Source: Adiantum capillus-veneris (taxonomy: Eukaryota; Streptophyta; Polypodiopsida; Polypodiales; Pteridaceae). From it: DNA of 64,000 nt. Positions 24,901 through 35,626 of the stretch are shown one piece after another. Where the stretch lies: positions 7,007,806 through 7,071,805 of the forward strand of contig CM043954.1 of assembly GCA_014529385.2 (NCBI GenBank), given 5' to 3'. The notes under the pieces are model-generated. The model had not been told where the DNA came from. It was given only the letters and a program-made list of their open reading frames with translations, and made no database searches. Within the stretch, counting starts at the first letter, position 1, and each line of letters opens with the position of its first letter. The position numbers and the translations under genes were made by a program.

Positions 24901-26938
24901 CTTTATAGGTATGTGTGCATACTATAGACGCTTCATAGAAAAGTTCTCACAAATTGCGGGACCATTACATGACCTAACAAAGAAAAATGTTAGGTATACG
25001 TGGTCTGCTAAAGAGAACAATGCTTTCGAAAAGCTTAAAGAAAAGCTTATCTCTCAACCTGTGCTTACACTACCGGATCTCTCAAAACCATTTGAGGTCC
25101 AATGTGATGCTTGTGGTGATTGCCTTGGGGCTGTTTTGCTCCAAGAAGGGCACGCCATAGGCTATGAGAGTCGAAGGCTCGACCCTGTTGAGCAAGCTCT
25201 AGGCATATACGAAAAAGAACTCCTTGCAGTTCTACATGCCTTAGACTCATGGAAGCACTATTTATTGGGGACTCCTTTCATTCTGCGAACGGATCACCAA
25301 AGTCTTAAGTACTTCATGACGCAGACCAAGCTCTCCGACAAACAAATGAGGTGGGCAAATTTCCTTTCGCGATTTCATTTTCATATTGCTCACATTGCTG
25401 GCAAGCATAATCAAGTAGCCGATGCACTCTTAAGACGACCGAGAGTGAATGCGGTTTCCATAGCAACCCACAATGATCTATCTTTAATGATAGATGAGTA
25501 TGCTATTGATCCCGATTTTAGAGATGTGATTTCAGCCCTTGCATTAGGGAAGAAAGAAGAACCATTTACTTTACAAGATGGTTATCTTCTCTATGGCAAT
25601 AGACTATGCGTTACTAACTCACTACGTGAGAAAGTAATGTATGAATCTCATGCTCCCCCATATGCGGGGCATAGAGGGATTCAGTCTACCCTAAAGGGAA
25701 TTGAAACATATTTCTATTGGCCTACCATGAAAGTGAACATACATGAGTATGTTTCCAAATGCGTGGTATGTCAAAAGAAAAAATTTGATAGAGGGAAGCA
25801 ACTTGGATTGCTTCAACCCTTGCCAATCCCTAATTCACCGTGGGAGAGCATATCCATGGATTTTATCTTTGGATTGCCTAAGTCTATCCATGGGAATAAG
25901 GGAATATGGACGATAGTAGACAGGTTCAGTAAACAAGCTCATTTTATACCTGTCAAAAAGACTATCAAAGCCCATCAAATGGCAACCCTCTTCATTTCAC
26001 AAATTTTCAAGTACCATGGCTTGCCAATGTCCATAGTGTCGGATAGAGATCCTAGAATGACCAGTAATTTCTGGAAGGGTCTCTTTGAGAATTTAGGAAC
26101 AAGGCTAAACTTCTCTTCGGCCTATCATCCACAAACTGATGGCCAAAGTGAAATAGCTAACCTAACTATTCTCGATCTACTAAAAGCCTATGTAACGGAA
26201 GTAGATCAAAGATCCCAATGGGAGAAGTACTTACCCCTAGTAGAGTATGCTTACAATAACACTGTACATACTTCTACAGGAAAAGCACCTTTCGAGGTAA
26301 TTGAGGGAAGATCAAAAAGTCCCTTGCTACTTAAGGTACATGGGAAGATCTTCGCTGCAGATGAGTATAGCCGAGACCTACAAGAATCTTTCCAAAAGAT
26401 TAAGGATGCTATCTCTATCTCACAGCAAAGGCAAAAGGCTGCTGCTGACAAGCACAGAAGAGCCCAAGCCTTTAAAGAAAACGATTGGGTCTTGTTAAAG
26501 TTTCCCAAGGCTCGATTAAGGCACACTACGGGCAAGAATCCTACGGGCCACCAAAAGTACTATGCTAAACTAGCAAAAAGGTACCATGGTCCCTTCCAAA
26601 TTCTTAGGCCAATCAATGAGATGGCCTATCAACTTAAGTTGCCCAATCATTGGCTCATACACAATGCTTTTCATGTGAGCCTCTTAAAGCCTTACAAAGG
26701 AGAGCCACCTCAAGAACCAACTATTGAAGACCCACCGGAGATCGAGGACCACGAGGAGGTGCTGCAGCCCGAGTCCATTCTCCGACATGAAGACAAGGTA
26801 TTAAGAGGCGGTAAGACTATCCGACGATATCTTATTAAGTTTAAGAATTATCCTTTTGAAGATGCTAGATGGATGCTAGGCATACAATTAAAGGATAACC
26901 TAAACCTTGTCAATGCTTACAATGCTTCCCAAGAGTAA
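21978..26938 (+). pseudogene. gypsy gag-pol polyprotein, disrupted
   Basis: ATG at 21978 (MADNSKESEINVDNF). An 11-bp tandem duplication at 22376-22397 shifts the frame; the true continuation is an SR/KR-rich linker and then the gag domain (SLRANGEAPRTWKALRAS, EWRSLKLSPNESIHKYV) with zinc knuckle CFKCGEQGHAYRAC. Two stops interrupt it: TGA at 22904-22906 and TAA at 23729-23731. Pol follows: protease (FDPGSTHNFIS), reverse transcriptase (RMCVDYRALN, FFDDIIIYS in place of YVDD), RNase H (VQCDACGDCLGAVLLQ, RTDHQSLKYF), integrase (zinc-binding H...CVVCQ, SMDFIFGLP, SDRDPRM, YHPQTDGQSE) and a C-terminal chromodomain-like block (ESILRHEDK, YLIKFKNYPFEDARWM). The chromodomain places it among chromoviruses (family knowledge). 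Pol from 23762 is open to 26938. Confidence 0.93.
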
Positions 26939-27295
26939 GCAAATGTACAAAATGTTAAAAATGAACAAAAATTTTTGTCTTATAAGACTCTCTTTTTCTT
27001 GATTTGTGCACAAAAATGAAGTAGTATGCATGCTTAGATTAAGTTTGTGGAGACGACGTCTCCCAAACACCAAGTAGAGCTTGTCACTCTACTATGGAAG
27101 ACTGATAGGACTAATGTGCAGACATGCTTGCGGCAGCCTCAGGCTCTCAAGCGCCAAATGGACTAGTCATCCATCATGGAATGATGTCGTAGGGTAACAT
27201 AGGGATCCTCTACCCGCTAAGAAAAGGACTCATGCATATGCTTTATCTTCTCTACACCATAGTCGAGGACGACTATGATTTCAAGAGAGAGGTAA

Positions 27296-28883
27296 TGTCA
27301 TAATAATCAATATCTAATTCTCCTAAATGATTTTCTCATATTAAACTGATCATTTAATGTGGGGAAGTGCCAAGGGAGAAAAAGCTAGAATATTGGTTAA
27401 GTTAGCAGACCGGCCACAGTAGGGATCCAAAGGAGGGAAAATAGGGATCCAAAGGGGGGGTCATCTGCAAAAGAGCCATGTGAAACAACGGGCTAAAAAG
27501 ACCCTAAGGTTCAGCCCATTAAGACTTCCAAAATGCTAAGGTTCCAAAATTCAAAGGTTGTGTCCAAAGGTCAACCTTAGGGAAAATTGGATGCTTAGTG
27601 TGTGTCCAAAAAGTCTTCCTACATCCCTACATGGGAGGGAGCGAGCCCCAAAGCTAGGGGATGAGAGAGAAAGCCACACACACACACAGGCTCCCTTTAC
27701 ACAAAGGGAATGAGGGACACATGTCAGCTCCCTAGGCCAGATGCCCACAAGGTATGCCCAATTCCTATTGGAAGACCCTTGAAGTGGACCAATGAGAATT
27801 AGGCTAGAGTAAATCTAGTTTAATTAATTTAAAAACATTTAATAAAAGAACCCAATAAGAATTAAGTGTCCTAGAAGACTATTGGGCAGTCTCCCAAAGG
27901 GTCCAATGAGCATTCAGGAGCCCCATGGCTTGCCTGATTCCTATTGGCCAGGAGGCAAAGGGGTCCAATGAGAGTTTAGTTTAATTATTTAATTATCTAA
28001 AGCTCTCACAAAAGGGGAAAGGGGGACACATGTCAAAAGGCTATCACTTATGCTGCTTAATCCCTATTGGCTTGACCTGGGGAGGTCCAATGAGGCAAAA
28101 GCCAGACTAACATAGCAGCTAGGGCTCGCCCAAGAGAGAGAGGGGGCTGATTTTTGCTTGGCATTGACACACACACTCTCACACTTGACCATGTGTGAAG
28201 GGAAAATACTCTATCTCCTCCCAAGCTTTAATGGAGAGCTCATCACCTACTCCAAGCTTGTGAGATAGAAGCCTACATCAACACTCTCTTGGCATGTGGA
28301 TGCAAATCCAACCAAGAGCCAAGCTCCAATGCATGCTCATCTTCTCTACCAAGCTAATTACTAAGCTAAGCTATGCTAATATGAGTGATTATGTGAGGAG
28401 ATGTACTTCTTTCTCGTAAGATACTTCTTTTTCCTCTCAATCTACTCTCATACCCTGCTAGCTCTCACCATCTTCGAAGGTGTGTGAGGTCTTGGGTCTG
28501 AGAACGGGGATAATTCAAGTTGTGTTTGATTAAGTGTTTTGCTTGGTGTATGAAGCTTCCATCTTCATTGCACTAGCTAGTCTTGAAGGAACACAAAGAA
28601 TTGTATTGTACAATGTCTCTCTTGATGGGAGAAACCATAATACAAAGCCTTTTGGAGGGGGGACCGGCTCCATGCAAATCCGGTCCTCAACTGTTGTCAA
28701 TAGCTTAATTGCTCTCTCTTTTGAAAGTATTGTCGATGCTATCTAACTAGGTGTTATGCTTTTTGTTGCTCTCTCCACCCAAGCACTCTTGTAATTCTCA
28801 TTAGGAATCAACTCTAATGAAATGCTCACTATGTTCATGCTAATTTCCGCTACACATAAGATTTTAGGCCATTAAATGTTACA
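27296..28883 (+). repeat. 3' LTR of gypsy element
   Basis: 1588 bp, nearly identical to the 5' LTR. The purine-rich AAGAGAGAGGTAA just before it is the likely polypurine tract. Between pol (26938) and this LTR lies about 350 bp of non-coding sequence. Confidence 0.95.
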
Positions 28884-30716
28884 AGGAATGTAAAGAGAGC
28901 AACGAAAAGCTACAAACTCAGCTCAAACAAGCTAGAAGAAAGAATACAATGCTAGGAAACAGACAAAGAGAAAAGAAGTTAAAGAACATTGAAGCCTTGA
29001 GACGTGGTGGAGGAGGTTGCAGCAGGAGAATCAGAGCAGCAAGGCATATATGCTTATTTTATATTGTTAAGTTGCTACTATTCTTTGTTGATATGCTTAG
29101 GTTACTTTTCTTTGTTAAGTTGTATTATGATTCTGCTCCACATGATTATGCTTATGTTAGGTTGTTAATCTTTTTGTTAGGTTGTTATTATGACCCTATT
29201 GCTATTGTTCTTTATTAAATGATTAATATTCAGTTAACTTTAATTTAGTTGATCACTGTTTGTTTATTTTGTTGGTGTCATTTGGACAAGATCAATAATC
29301 AGTTAATTTTGTACCTTTTGATTTAGGACTTTGCTACAACCAAACTCTGCATCAAACATGGAAATGGCAGCTAAACATTATTGTGATGTTTTACCTCCCA
29401 AGGTTGCCAAAAAGATTTTCACAGAGAAGAAGTTTAAAAGGCAAAGGAGCAGTGCATTGAGGGATTTTTGCAGAGCTCTTGATTGGACAAGGAGGATGTG
29501 CAATATACTATGGATAAGGTAGGCATTAGCAGAGATGGTTATAGCAAGCTGTTCAGAAATATGAAGTCAAGGTTAAAGCAATGTAAAGTCAGGTCCTACA
29601 AATTGGAACAAAGCACCCAATAGGCATACTCAAGATCCAAACTTCAAAGCAGTTTTAAATATTCCACTTGCTAATGTCCACATATGCACTCTGCATGCTC
29701 TTTGCAGAATTGTGGAGAAAATTGTACATCTGTATGTGGAGTTTGCATGGAAGTTACAGCCAAAAGCAGCTAGAGATGCTGCAATCAAATGTATTGAAAG
29801 GGTTTTATCAGAAATTGGCCTTCACAGTGGTAAGATTAAGATTGAAACAGACCTGAAGAGGTCTTCAAATGGAAACAATGTGCCTAGAAAGGTCTCTGTT
29901 GGTGGTGTGAAGGCCAGAGCTTTCCTAGGGTTTCATGGCAAACTAGGAAAGGTAAATGCCAAGAAGGGTTCATCCAATGTGAAGTATAACCAGTGGAAAG
30001 CTCTCCACAATGCCATCAAAGATCATGGTCTTGAAGGTACATCAAGAAATAAAAAAGCAAAGGTATGGGAATCACTAGACAAAGTATTTTCCTACTGTGA
30101 TAAGACATCCTGGGGCAAAAATGATCTGCCAAATTTCAAGAAAGTGCTCAATAACTTCAGAAGTGCAATGAAAGATGCTTGGGATCAGGAATTCACACAT
30201 TACATGGTAAGTTTTTTATTTATTTTCTTACCTTTTTAATATGTACATACTTTTAGTTTGGCAGCATATGATTAATCTCATACTTACTAATTATTGACAC
30301 ACTTTTACTTACTAATTATTGACACACTTTTACTTTGCCAGCATATAATTTACAATCACACTCCCTGGTTTGTAAAGAGATGGGGCTCCCTGTCCATATG
30401 ATCTACACAAGGCATGGAGAAATCCCATAATCACGCAAGAACCGAGTTTTTCAAGCATACAAGACATGGGGGAGGTGCAGTGAAGGAAAACAACTTTCTT
30501 GAGGTTTTCCAATGGTTCTATAGACAAATATGGCATAGAACCAGATCAAAAATGACAAAGAAAGCACTACTGAACTCAGATTTAGCAAATGCCTTACACA
30601 GGAACAAGCAAAAAAGACAAAATTCATATAATAGTTCATCTGCAAATGAAAAATTCTTACAATGGCTAGCTACAAGAGAGAGACAAGGTAGAAAGTGGGC
30701 CAAAGTACAGGTTTGA
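28884..30716 (+). pseudogene. Gene A, 3' part: candidate RNase H-fold transposase
   Basis: Resumes the coiled coil (SNEKLQTQLKQARRKN), then an intron-like AT-rich stretch (about 29042-29325), then KVAKKIFTEKKFKRQRSS and a frame slip near 29490. VHICTLHALCRIVEK, SVGGVKARAFL and WESLDKVFSYCDKTSWGK follow. A GT-AG intron lies at 30207-30341. The last exon has TPWFVKRWGSL, a TGA at 30399-30401, then STQGMEKSHNHARTEFF and KHTRHGGG. Compared with the relic at 59939-62200, this copy lacks a middle block holding a DGDLKTLK motif, so it has an internal deletion too. Acidic D and E motifs around an RNase H-like layout suggest a DDE-type transposase; this is inference. Confidence 0.55.
30207..30341 (+). 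other. Intron in gene A
   Basis: ATG|GTAAGTTTTT donor and TTTGCCAG|CATATA acceptor, 135 nt, AT-rich. Coding similarity to the relic copy is seen on both sides. It includes a short direct duplication (ACTTACTAATTATTGACAC twice). Confidence 0.75.
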
Positions 30717-30722
30717 GCAAAG

Positions 30723-32215
30723 TCAGTCTTCTGATGAAGGTACATCAACTTCACCCCTAAACTTCAGAAACTTCTGCTTATTGTAGCCTATCATTTGTCT
30801 CTTGAGGTCCCCAGAGTGGGCAAGCACATAGGATGCCATTGTGGCAAAATAACCAGCTCTAGAACCAGTAAGGCCAGGGAAGAATCCAAAAATTCTGATG
30901 GCTTCCTCGTTTTCCACCAATATTAACTTCTCTAACCCTGGAAGAAGCTGATATGAACCAACAACCTTTGCAAGTGCTTTAATTGCAAGCATTGGCAGCA
31001 ATGGTTCACTTGTAAACTTGTTATGGAATATAATGACAGTCTCTTTGTTGAGCTTCCCAATAAAGTGTCCCAAGCTCTGGTTCCTTCCTAAATTTAAGGG
31101 TCTGGAACCCTTCCCCCTGCCAAGGAATTTGTATGTGTCCAGTATTTCAATCTGCAAAAATATGTCTTGGTTAATTGTTCAGCACATTAATTAGACAAAC
31201 AAAATGATCATAAACATACCTTAGGAGACTCATCCTCCTCAAACAAGGCAGGTTCCCATATATCAATGGATCTAGTTGGCCTTACTTCATAATCTCTGGT
31301 CTTTTCCTCTCCCATATGCTCTATTTTAAGCCTTTTTTGGATCTCATTGAACTCCTCTTCAGAAGGTACACCCTGTTGCTCATATCTCAGAACAATATCC
31401 TGCACATGCTTTCCAACACTTGAGCTGTCAATAAAATTTTCTGCCTCTGTGTCCAAGACTGCTAAGGGGCAAGGTGAGTAATCAATAAATCCTATGTCAT
31501 TAGATCCCCACTCAGCCAAAAGTGCCAAAGCATAATCTTCCCTTAGATAAAAAAGATGTTGAATGTCATTCAGCAAAACATATTCCTTTTTGTTAACTTT
31601 GTATGTGGGAAATGTTGCTGTGCAATGCAAAGGATCAACATCTTCATCCTCAATGTCAACATTCTCCACTTTAGTGATGTTTTCTGCTTTAAATTTTGCA
31701 ATGTCCAGCATCTCATTGCTTTGTATTTTCCCTTCCTCTTCATGGAACTCCATCTCTATCTCCTCTTCCTCCTGGTCTTCCTCAGCCTGAGAAATCTGCT
31801 TTGGAATCTGTTTGCCCTCTGGTGTTGGGAGTACACTGAAGAAAATGATAAGTCCAAGGTCATACTCTACCAACTGGCAATGCATATTACCATGAAATTT
31901 GCAAGGCTTTATGATCTTTTGCCAGTCTAGATGAAGGCTTGACCACTTCTTTGCAATACCTGTCCTTGACAAGCTACCTGCTTTGCATATATCAACAAAA
32001 TGAACAAGATTGTCAAGCATGTGATCTGTGGTCAATGCTATATATATCTCTATCAAGTCACTAATTTGTGTGGAGAAGCCATCCACAAGTACTTGAAGAT
32101 CAAAGGCAGCATTAAAAATCTCTTTGACACTTTGAAATCTTGTAAGTTCATTAACTTTGTAAAGAAAAGACATCAGCCTGTCATCAACGGTCTCTTGTAT
32201 ATCCTCTATATCCAT
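30723..32215 (-). CDS. Gene B: uncharacterised transposon protein, 474 aa
   Basis: Two exons: 32215-31220 and 31151-30723, joined across a 68-nt intron (AAG|GTATGTTT ... TTTTTGCAG|ATTG) in phase 0 with no stops. ATG at 32215 (MDIEDIQETVDDRLMSF) is chosen; a CTTTCTCAG acceptor just upstream hints at a 5' UTR intron. The protein has a helical N-terminal half, an acidic middle (EEDQEEEEIEMEFHEEEG), and a conserved C-terminal block GRGKGSRPLNLGRNQSLG with FHNKFTSEPLLPMLAIKAL and IRIFGFFPGL. That block recurs in the relic at 58729-59685, so it is an old family component. I do not recognise the family. It converges on gene A, six bases apart. Confidence 0.7.
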
Positions 32216-32287
32216 TATGACAATCCACAAATGTCTGAGAAAGAGAAAAGAGAAGTCCATCAAGACATTAAGAAATAGACATGACAT

Positions 32288-33180
32288 GGTGTGTAAATTT
32301 CTTCTATGACTAAAATATATAAATAAACCATCCTTCCTTCATAATGCAAAAAACTAATAATGGTTTATAAACAAGTATGCAAGTTGTAAATCTAAGCAAG
32401 CAAGAAAAAATTACATCAAATTGTGTCACTTGCTACGCGAGCTGTGAGGGTTAGGAGAAAGTCGGCACTCAATAAATTCGCGCACGGCGTGACACTTGGT
32501 ACGCGAAATCCTAGTGCTAGGAAGAGGTCGACACCTTCAGAATTCGCGCACGGGGTTTCGCGGGGTGTCTCTTGGAGGGCTGGAGGCTTTATTTCTAAGC
32601 CTTGTGAAGCACAATAAGTGGAAAAGCGGGTTGGGTAAGTTGTTTATATGGCCAAAAACGCCGCCTCGGGGGGTGTGCAAAGCGGTTGCCACCTCGAAGT
32701 GTGTGCCCAACGGCTAGTATGCGCCTAGGGAGGAGCGGTGCGCCTAGGGACTTGCGCATAACGCCCTATACAAGCCCAAGAAACTCCTCAAAAACCAAAT
32801 CGAGGGCATTTTGAAGGAGATTTTACCCGGTTCTAGCGACGCTTCCACAACCCAATTCTACCCGTGCTTGGATCAACCGTCACCCCGTGCGCGATCTGTG
32901 TATGTGTGAAGACATTACTCCCTTCGTCATTTTGCGTACGGGGTGTCACATATAATGTGCACCCCCAAGTCCACAAGGAGGATTTTACCATGTGTTTGTA
33001 TGCCTACAGCTTGTCACTCCGTGCGCGAGCCGCTTGGACGCTGAAAGCTTCCAATGCTATGGTTATCGCACACGGGGTGTCACCATCCATTATAATAGTA
33101 AAAATTATATATACATCTTTTAATTTTATTACTAATGTTTGTTGTTTGTTGTGCAGCAATCATTCCTATTCCTTTTGAAG
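32288..33180. promoter_or_regulatory. Divergent B/C spacer with repeated GC-rich motif
   Basis: Head-to-head spacer between genes B and C, more GC-rich from 32420 to 33090 than its flanks. Six copies of a motif close to CGCGCACGGGGTGTCAC occur: forward at 32479, 32545, 32933 and 33067, reverse at 32879 and 33013. A 65-bp direct repeat (ACTTGNTACGCGA ... CGCGCACGG) lies at about 32428-32559. An intron acceptor (GTTGTGCAG, about 33157) just before gene C implies a 5' UTR intron. Binding sites or an inserted small element are both possible. Confidence 0.6.
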
Positions 33181-34822
33181 ATGGCAAGGACCAAGAAGAC
33201 TACAAGGAAGGTTGATGAGCCTCTATCCAAAGATGAAGAAGAAGTTCCTCAGCCTAGCAAAGCTTCAGCTAGTACTTTACCAAACCAACCATCCACTTCC
33301 AAAGTTTCTGGCAAACCAACCTCTGCTGGCACAAAGAAGAGCACATCTCAGAGGAAGGATTCTTCTCTACCTGACCCTAAACCAAGCAAAAGGAAAGCTA
33401 CACATCAGAGGAAAGCTTCCAAGCCTCTGCAGCTTAAGCCTCTCCTTACAAAGAGAAAGTTCAAGCAGGGGGTCAAATGTCTAAGAGAGATAAGGAAGGC
33501 CATAAAGGCCATCAATCTTGCAATTCCCAAACTGCCCTTCCAGAGACTGTGCAGACAAGTTGTAGAGGAGTACAAGATTTCCATGAGGTGGACTAGAACT
33601 GCATTGGCATGTATCCAGGAGGCTTCTGAGGACTTTATGATTGAGCTTTTCCAAGATGCCTATATCTGTGCAGCTCATGCCCATAGGGTTACTTTGATGG
33701 ACAAAGACATGATCACTCTCAGGTGGCTGAGATACAGGTTTTCAAAAATTTTGGAGCCTGTCCCTATGCATGATATAAAGGCATTCAATATTCTCAACAT
33801 TCCTCCATGGAGGAAGCCCAAGGAGCCTGAAGTAGGAGTTGTTGATATTACTAAAGAAGAGGAAAAGGAAAGTAAAAAGAGAGCCAAGGAAGACAAGGAA
33901 ATTGCAGAGAGAAAGGAGCTTGACCTGTTGGAACCTCAGCTAGTGCCCCTCTTGAGGAGTGTCAATCCTACTGGTTTTGTTGTCAGTCTATTCAGTGAGG
34001 AGGATCCTAGGGAGGATCACAATTCACTTGACTCTGAGACCTTGGAAATTCTCAAGGACTGGACCAAGGAGATCAATTCTCCACTCCTTATCACATGCCT
34101 CAGGTTGTTTTTGTTTATAGCAAGAACTCTTTATATAACAATATCTTGTACCAGGTTAATGATGCATACATATGAGCCAGACCTTCAACAAAATGTGGAA
34201 TTTTTAGACCCTTCTATCTCCCACTTTCTCAGGACAGAGACAAACATTAGAGAGCTCACAAAGTGGTTGACTCATGTGGACTTGGAAATCTGTGAAATTT
34301 TCTTGATTCCTTATCATGAGAGGTAAGTTTTCTACCTACACCTTGTGAAGAGAATTTGCTAATTCATGTTAGAAGGCTTACTGAGGCTTGTTTTTATAGC
34401 TCACATTGGAGTTTAATTGCAATTGATATTGTGAAAAGAAAATGATACTTTGTCAACTCTCTTGCTGGAGTACATGGTTAAGCAAAATTGTAAGTATAGC
34501 AGTAGACACATTTTGTAAACCACAAGCACATACTTTTAGTAAAGCAGAACCTCATTTATAAAGAATTTTGGATAGTACTGCTACAAGATTTATAGAGACA
34601 CTGGAGAATTGTCCACCCATGCCACAGATGCTGAATGAAATCCAATTTGTAGTTGTGAAGGTTGGAATTCTTTATGCTTTGTTCACTTCAATGGATAATC
34701 CTCAAATATTTTTTCCCATAAATACATGTAATGAATTGCAGGTTCCAATCCAGCCTGAAAGCCATTCATGTGGATGGAGGGTAGTGACAAATGCCAAGCT
34801 CCTCTTGGACTTCATATACTGA
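33181..34822 (+). CDS. Gene C: histone H3/CENH3-like domain fused to Ulp1-type protease
   Basis: ATG at 33181: the N-terminus MARTKKTTRK is like histone H3, followed by a Lys/Ser-rich tail of about 95 residues. Residues about 101-186 match the H3 fold: LREIRK, KLPFQRL, RWTRTALACIQEASEDF, LFQDAYICAAHA, RVTLMDKDM. The RW, ASEDF and RVTLM positions are more CENH3-like than H3-like. A long linker leads to a C48 core: exon 1 ends at 34322, the intron ends at 34399, and joining is in frame to SHWSLIAIDIVKRK (His codon 34404). ILDSTA (Asp codon 34571) comes next, then an 81-nt phase-0 intron (34661-34741), then VPIQPESHSCGWRVV (Gln 34751, Cys 34769). The link between the second and third exon is unresolved, so this copy may be damaged. 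A 51-nt intron at 34104-34154 is optional. Confidence 0.75.
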
Positions 34823-34909
34823 AATGACAATCAGGATATAGAATTATAGCATATTTCATATTTGCCAGCTGTATTTTTTCTCATTTTATTGTTCCTAAAA
34901 CTTGCTTTC

Positions 34910-35299
34910 TATTGCCTTGTATAGATCAACAGAGAGTGCTATAGTGAGAACCATGTATGGTTGACAAGAGCAAGGATTATCAAGTATATGATTGAAGCAA
35001 ATGGACAACTGCAAGAGGTATTTAAAGATGATGATGTTGAAGAGAAGGGGAAAGCAAAGCTGGAAAAGGCAAGTGAAGAGGAATAAGAGAGTGGTGAGCA
35101 GGAAAAGGCAAGTGAAGAGATGGATGATAAGAGAAAGAGGAAGCAGCCTTCAAGCCCTCCTACCAAAGAGCCCTTTTCAAAAAGAAAATCTCCCAGGACA
35201 AAAGATCCCACTTCAAAAAGAAAATCTCCTGCAAAAGCACCAACCCCATTAAGGAAGTCCCCTAGGGACAGGAAAACTCCTGGCAGAAAACTATTCTAG
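34910..35299 (+). CDS. Probable C-terminal exon(s) of gene C, basic SPK-rich tail
   Basis: After a CCTTGTATAG acceptor (34924), an open stretch INRECYSENHVWLTRARII and KYMIEANGQLQEV is followed, past one stop near 35083, by a strongly basic tail with repeated K-S-P and S-K-R-K units (SKRKSPRTKDP, SKRKSPAKAP, LRKSPRDRKTPGRK). Such S/T-P-basic repeats occur in DNA-binding tails of linker histones (established knowledge). Same strand and spacing suggest it belongs to gene C, but intervening stops mean this is a tentative and possibly broken exon. Confidence 0.4.
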
Positions 35300-35626
35300 C
35301 TTATTGTAGCCCACTTGTATCAAGCTTACCACTTGTATCAAGCTTATTGTAGCCCACTTGTATCCAATTGTCTATTCTATAGCCCACTTGTAACCAATTG
35401 GACCTTGTATGGACCCTTGTATGTAAGTGCAAATATTTGAAATTGAATACATTTTGATCACCTTGTTTTAAGACTCTGTTACAAAATCAAATCATTGAAG
35501 TAAAATCAAATCATTGGATGTTTGGAAAAGTTGCATTTCAATAACAAAATAAAGATCCTTTTAGATCATGTGATACAAAATAAGATCCTTGAAGGGCATG
35601 TGTTACAAAATTGCCTTGAAGGATGT

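Larger units (their letters stand above)
19971..28883 (+). mobile_element. Young chromodomain Ty3/gypsy retrotransposon
   Basis: 8913-bp element with TG...CA LTRs, target duplication AGGAA (19966-19970 and 28884-28888), tRNA-Met PBS and gag-pol. The LTRs differ by about three substitutions plus one CA unit by eye (roughly 0.2%), so insertion is recent. It lies inside gene A of the DNA transposon. Despite its youth the polyprotein is already broken by two stops and an 11-bp tandem duplication, so this copy probably came from a parent or was mobilised in trans. Confidence 0.95.

Noticed and set aside
33181-33740. A host histone H3 or CENH3 gene captured by chance near a transposon
   Set aside because: The domain sits in one open exon with a long linker leading to the C48 core and between the element's TIRs; divergence from H3 is far too high for a canonical H3, though a host CENH3 origin long ago is possible.
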